Source of the DNA: Bacillota bacterium | Lineage (GTDB): Bacteria; Bacillota; Clostridia; Lachnospirales; Lachnospiraceae | Assembly: GCA_023387635.1 (NCBI GenBank) | Contig: JAEWHU010000328.1 | Span: 1 to 17,781, forward strand | Direction: 5' to 3' | Length of the DNA stretch: 17,781 bases | Shown here: positions 15,417 to 17,781 of the stretch, piece by piece | Numbering within the stretch: position 1 is the first letter of the stretch | How the letters are laid out: each line of letters starts with the position of its first letter | Notes under the pieces: generated by a model | Told to the model about the DNA's origin: nothing | Seen by the model: only the letters and a program-made list of their open reading frames with translations | Database searches by the model: none | Translations under genes and position numbers: made by a program

Positions 15417-15556
15417 GTATTCTTCATCCTAGCTCCCATTGATTGCATATCCGAAGTTCTGTTTCGGATACTGCCTCAAATCAGGGTGTGAAATTGCCTT
15501 TATTTCACACTAAGACAACTTTATAAATTAAAAATTATTGTTTAGGAGATACAGCA

Positions 15557-17476
15557 ATGAAGAGAACATTTAGGACATTAGAATTTGACGTAATTATTAA
15601 TAGATTACAAGAGTATGCATTAACGGATAGAGCGAAAGAGGAATTAGGTAACTTAAAGCCTTATCTATCAGAGAATGAGTTAAGATTAAAACTTAGAGAT
15701 ACCACAGAAGCAAGATTACTATTAGATACATTAGGCACACCACCAATTCCAACTATGAGTGGAATAGAAAATTTAGTGGATGGAGCAGTAAAAGGTGAGA
15801 TTTTATTACCTTCTGAACTTGAAATGATAGGAGTAACTTTAAGTTCTGTAAAAAGATTAAAAGATTATCTAGGGCGTGGCAAGAGTCATGGCATTGGTCT
15901 ATCTTATCGAAGTGATGAGCTAGATTCCATTGATGAATTAAGGGATGAGATATTTAAAACCATTCGAGGTGGAAAAATTGATGACTTTGCTACAAATGAA
16001 CTAAGAGATATTAGACGTAAAGTTTCGTTATATGAAGATAAGATAAAAAGTAAAGCAGAAGAATTATTAAGAGGTCACAAGGAATATTTCTCTGATAGCT
16101 TCATTGTCAATCGTAATGGGCATACTTGCTTACCTGTAAAAAAGGATTATAAGTTAAAGGTATCAGGCAGTGTTATAGATAAATCTTCTACAGGAGCTAC
16201 ATTATTTATTGAACCAACTGCGATAAGTAAATTAAATGAAGAATTACAGCTTCTTAAACTTGATGAAGAGAATGAAGAACGTAAAATACTATATACGTTA
16301 GCTGGTATGGTGGCAGATAAGAAAGATGCATTTTATAGCGATATAGAAACAATTGTATCCTTAGATTTTGTATTTGCAAAGGGTAAATTAAGTGCTTCAT
16401 TAAATGCTAAAGAGCCCCAAATTAATACAAAGAGATATATGGTGATAAAACAAGGGAGACATCCATTTGTGGATGAAGAATCTTGTGTACCGCTAGATTT
16501 TATGATAGGTAGTGATGGTATTAACATGGGCAGTGATGAAGTGAATCAAGGTATTGTGATCACTGGCCCTAATACAGGCGGTAAAACCGTAGCGATTAAG
16601 ACGGTAGGATTATTTAGTATTATGGCTCAGTGCGGCCTACATCTACCTTGTGAAAGTAGTGATATCTGTATGAACAGTCAGGTTCTTTGTGATATTGGTG
16701 ATGGCCAGAATATAACGGAGAATTTATCTACCTTTTCTGCTCACATTACGAATATTCTTCATATTCTAAGAAAAGTGAATGAAGAAAGTTTAGTTATACT
16801 GGATGAATTGGGATCGGGTACGGACCCTGCAGAAGGAATGGGAATAGCAATTGCTATACTTGAGCAGTTAAAATTAAGTGGTTGCATCTTTTTAGCAACA
16901 ACACATTACCCTGAGATTAAGACGTATGCAGAGAAGGAAAAAGGGATAACCAATGCTAGAATGGCTTTTGATAGAGAGACTCTTAAGCCACTGTATAAGT
17001 TAGAGATAGGTAAAGTTGGCGAGAGTTGCGCTTTATATATTGCTAAGAGGCTTGGAATGCCAGATGATATGATAAAACGTGCTAGTATGGAGGCGTATGG
17101 TAACTATGATATGCCAGAGAATAAGTCTACTTTGAATAAGGAATATGTACCTAAAATTCAAAAAAGGAAAGAAAGCAGAATAACATCCAATCGATCACAA
17201 AGTTTTAATCTAGGGGATTGTGTTATGATTTATCCAGAGAAAAAACTAGGTATTGTAGCAGGAAAAGCTAATATGAAAGGTGAGATATTAGTACAATGTA
17301 AAAAAGAGAAAAAGTTAATTAATCATAAAAGGATTAAACTCCATGTGGCAGCTAGTATGATGTACCCTGAGGACTATGATTTTTCAATCATATTTGATAC
17401 GGTGGCAAATCGTAAAGCAAGACATGATATGGGAAGAAAACATCAGGAGGATGTTGTAATAATTCTAGAGGATTAA
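15557..17476 (+). CDS. MutS2-family ATPase without Smr domain
   Basis: A 639-residue MutS2-like protein. The N-terminal core/lever region (about 1-310) opens with the MutS2-typical RTLEFDVIINRLQEYALTDR and contains RRKVSLYEDKIKSKAEELL and VIDKSSTGATLFIEP. The ATPase has Walker A GPNTGGKT (337-344, K343), GDGQNITENLSTFSAHI, and Walker B LDELGSGTDPAEG (D416, E417). After about residue 555 there is a small SH3/KOW-like segment (FNLGDCVMIYPEKKLGIVAG). Standard MutS2 is about 780-790 residues and ends in a Smr nuclease domain; that domain is absent and the gene ends at a proper stop followed by a terminator. MutS2 proteins act on branched DNA or on collided ribosomes. This shorter form may be a second paralogue with a non-nuclease role. 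AGGAGA (15544-15549) supports the start. Confidence 0.9.
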   Translation: MKRTFRTLEFDVIINRLQEYALTDRAKEELGNLKPYLSENELRLKLRDTTEARLLLDTLGTPPIPTMSGIENLVDGAVKGEILLPSELEMIGVTLSSVKRLKDYLGRGKSHGIGLSYRSDELDSIDELRDEIFKTIRGGKIDDFATNELRDIRRKVSLYEDKIKSKAEELLRGHKEYFSDSFIVNRNGHTCLPVKKDYKLKVSGSVIDKSSTGATLFIEPTAISKLNEELQLLKLDEENEERKILYTLAGMVADKKDAFYSDIETIVSLDFVFAKGKLSASLNAKEPQINTKRYMVIKQGRHPFVDEESCVPLDFMIGSDGINMGSDEVNQGIVITGPNTGGKTVAIKTVGLFSIMAQCGLHLPCESSDICMNSQVLCDIGDGQNITENLSTFSAHITNILHILRKVNEESLVILDELGSGTDPAEGMGIAIAILEQLKLSGCIFLATTHYPEIKTYAEKEKGITNARMAFDRETLKPLYKLEIGKVGESCALYIAKRLGMPDDMIKRASMEAYGNYDMPENKSTLNKEYVPKIQKRKESRITSNRSQSFNLGDCVMIYPEKKLGIVAGKANMKGEILVQCKKEKKLINHKRIKLHVAASMMYPEDYDFSIIFDTVANRKARHDMGRKHQEDVVIILED

Positions 17477-17552
17477 TAGAATTAACGGATGAAGAATTAT
17501 ATAAGTGTATGAAGAATAATAAAGAAAATAATCCCATTACATTTTAATAAAC

Positions 17553-17599
17553 AAGGTACTAATATTCAGTCGATGCTGATTATATTAGTACCTTTTTTT
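17553..17599 (+). terminator. Rho-independent terminator after mutS2
   Basis: AAGGTACTAATAT (17553-17565) pairs perfectly with ATATTAGTACCTT (17582-17594), with CAG/CTG pairing inside the loop, and is followed by a run of seven T residues ending at 17599. It lies 77 bp after the mutS2 stop and before a convergent gene. Confidence 0.9.
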
Positions 17600-17640
17600 C
17601 GTGTAAATAATTAGGCTCAAATGTTTGTACAAGTATAATG

Positions 17641-17781
17641 TTATATCCAAGCGCCATCGAATTTGATAATCTGCCCATTTAGATAGGGGCTACTAGTTGC
17701 TATTTGATATACGAAGTCAGCAACTTCTTCACATTTACCAAAACGACCCATAGGTATATCATCAATTAAGGATTGTTTTTC
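17641..17781 (-). CDS. Short-chain dehydrogenase/reductase, C-terminal end (5' part outside window)
   Basis: The reverse strand is open from the window edge to TAA (complement of 17641-17643), giving 46 residues. They read PMGRFGKCEEVADFVYQIAT followed by SSPYLNGQIIKFDGAW, the conserved C-terminus of classical SDR enzymes (FabG/3-oxoacyl-ACP reductase-like: P.GR.G..EEVA......S.Y..GQ.I..DGG). The final GG of the motif is GA here. The catalytic Ser-Tyr-Lys and the cofactor fold lie outside the window, so substrate and cofactor cannot be judged. Confidence 0.85.
   Translation of the reverse strand, partial: EKQSLIDDIPMGRFGKCEEVADFVYQIATSSPYLNGQIIKFDGAWI

Larger units (their letters stand above)
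15030..15512. repeat. Possible MITE-like element bounded by matching inverted ends
   Basis: The left end TAGTGTGAAATAAAG (15030-15044) and CAATTTCACAC (15047-15057) is repeated in inverse orientation at the right end: GTGTGAAATTG (15486-15496) and CTTTATTTCACACTA (15498-15512). The two ends differ only by one nucleotide of spacing and the central bases. Each end is also a hairpin by itself (GTGTGAAAT-N8-ATTTCACAC left, N7 right). The 483-bp interval codes for nothing I recognise and is full of smaller palindromes. This is compatible with a non-autonomous mobile element or dispersed intergenic repeat, but no convincing target-site duplication is visible (left flank GGAAG, right flank AGACA). 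A pair of protein-binding sites is the alternative. Confidence 0.5.
14918..15556. other. 639-bp intergenic region before mutS2
   Basis: No protein gene is supported. Bases 14918-15029 are AT-rich with nothing clear. Inside the rest are a 12-bp palindrome TTTGTGCACAAA (15088-15099), which also pairs with GGCAATTTGTGC upstream; GACGCT-AA-AGCGTC (15120-15133); ATACAAT-N6-ATTGTAT (15173-15192); TTGACTTA-N5-TAAGTCAA (15309-15329); a terminator (15371-15416); and TATCCGAA-N7-TTCGGATA (15448-15470). Confidence 0.7.

Noticed and set aside
1..17781. CRISPR array, tRNA or rRNA genes, intact transposase
   Set aside because: No regularly spaced repeats, tRNA-like cloverleaf with a T-loop, rRNA sequence or transposase reading frame was found on either strand.

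Overview
The window is low-GC, has strong AAGGAGG-type ribosome binding sites and compact operons, and carries plant-polysaccharide enzymes (GH115, GH78, a GH43 relic) beside clostridial-type resistance genes. This points to a Clostridia/Lachnospiraceae-like anaerobic Firmicute, possibly a plant-fibre degrader. The taxonomic placement is inferred from gene content and protein style only.

Layout. 2-1573: 3' part of a GH115 xylan alpha-glucuronidase gene (+). 1592-3637: a promoter, a long structured leader and argS (+). The leader encodes an 18-residue peptide with five arginines and ends in an intrinsic terminator before argS, which looks like ribosome-mediated attenuation by arginyl-tRNA supply. 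3667-4107: a GNAT acetyltransferase, probably co-transcribed with argS. 4174-7502: a two-gene operon, an UvrA-like ABC ATPase translationally coupled to a serine beta-lactamase-fold hydrolase, behind a promoter whose -10 box is flanked by a perfect 14-bp inverted repeat. 7689-7738: a hairpin terminator between convergent genes. 7766-9937 (-): GH78 alpha-L-rhamnosidase, divergent from an AraC-family regulator at 10092-10961 (+), with repeated motifs between them. 10966-11151: a decayed GH43 gene with a large internal deletion. 11268-13793: a phytoene-dehydrogenase-like FAD oxidoreductase followed by a class D beta-lactamase lipoprotein, ending at a terminator. 13940-14917: an APH-like small-molecule kinase. 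14918-15556: a 639-bp intergenic region holding a possible 483-bp element bounded by matching inverted, self-palindromic ends, with internal palindromes, a promoter and a strong terminator. 15557-17476: a short MutS2 paralogue lacking the C-terminal Smr domain, followed by a terminator. 17641-17781 (-): 3' end of a short-chain dehydrogenase gene.

How the genes fit together. The GH115, GH78 and GH43 pieces belong to side-chain removal from plant cell-wall polymers, and the AraC protein is the obvious local regulator of the rhamnosidase. The UvrA-like/hydrolase pair, the class D beta-lactamase and the kinase give the middle of the window an antibiotic-response flavour, although only the class D beta-lactamase can be assigned to a resistance family with confidence. 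The best candidate for an under-described system is the arginine-codon leader peptide and attenuator upstream of argS.
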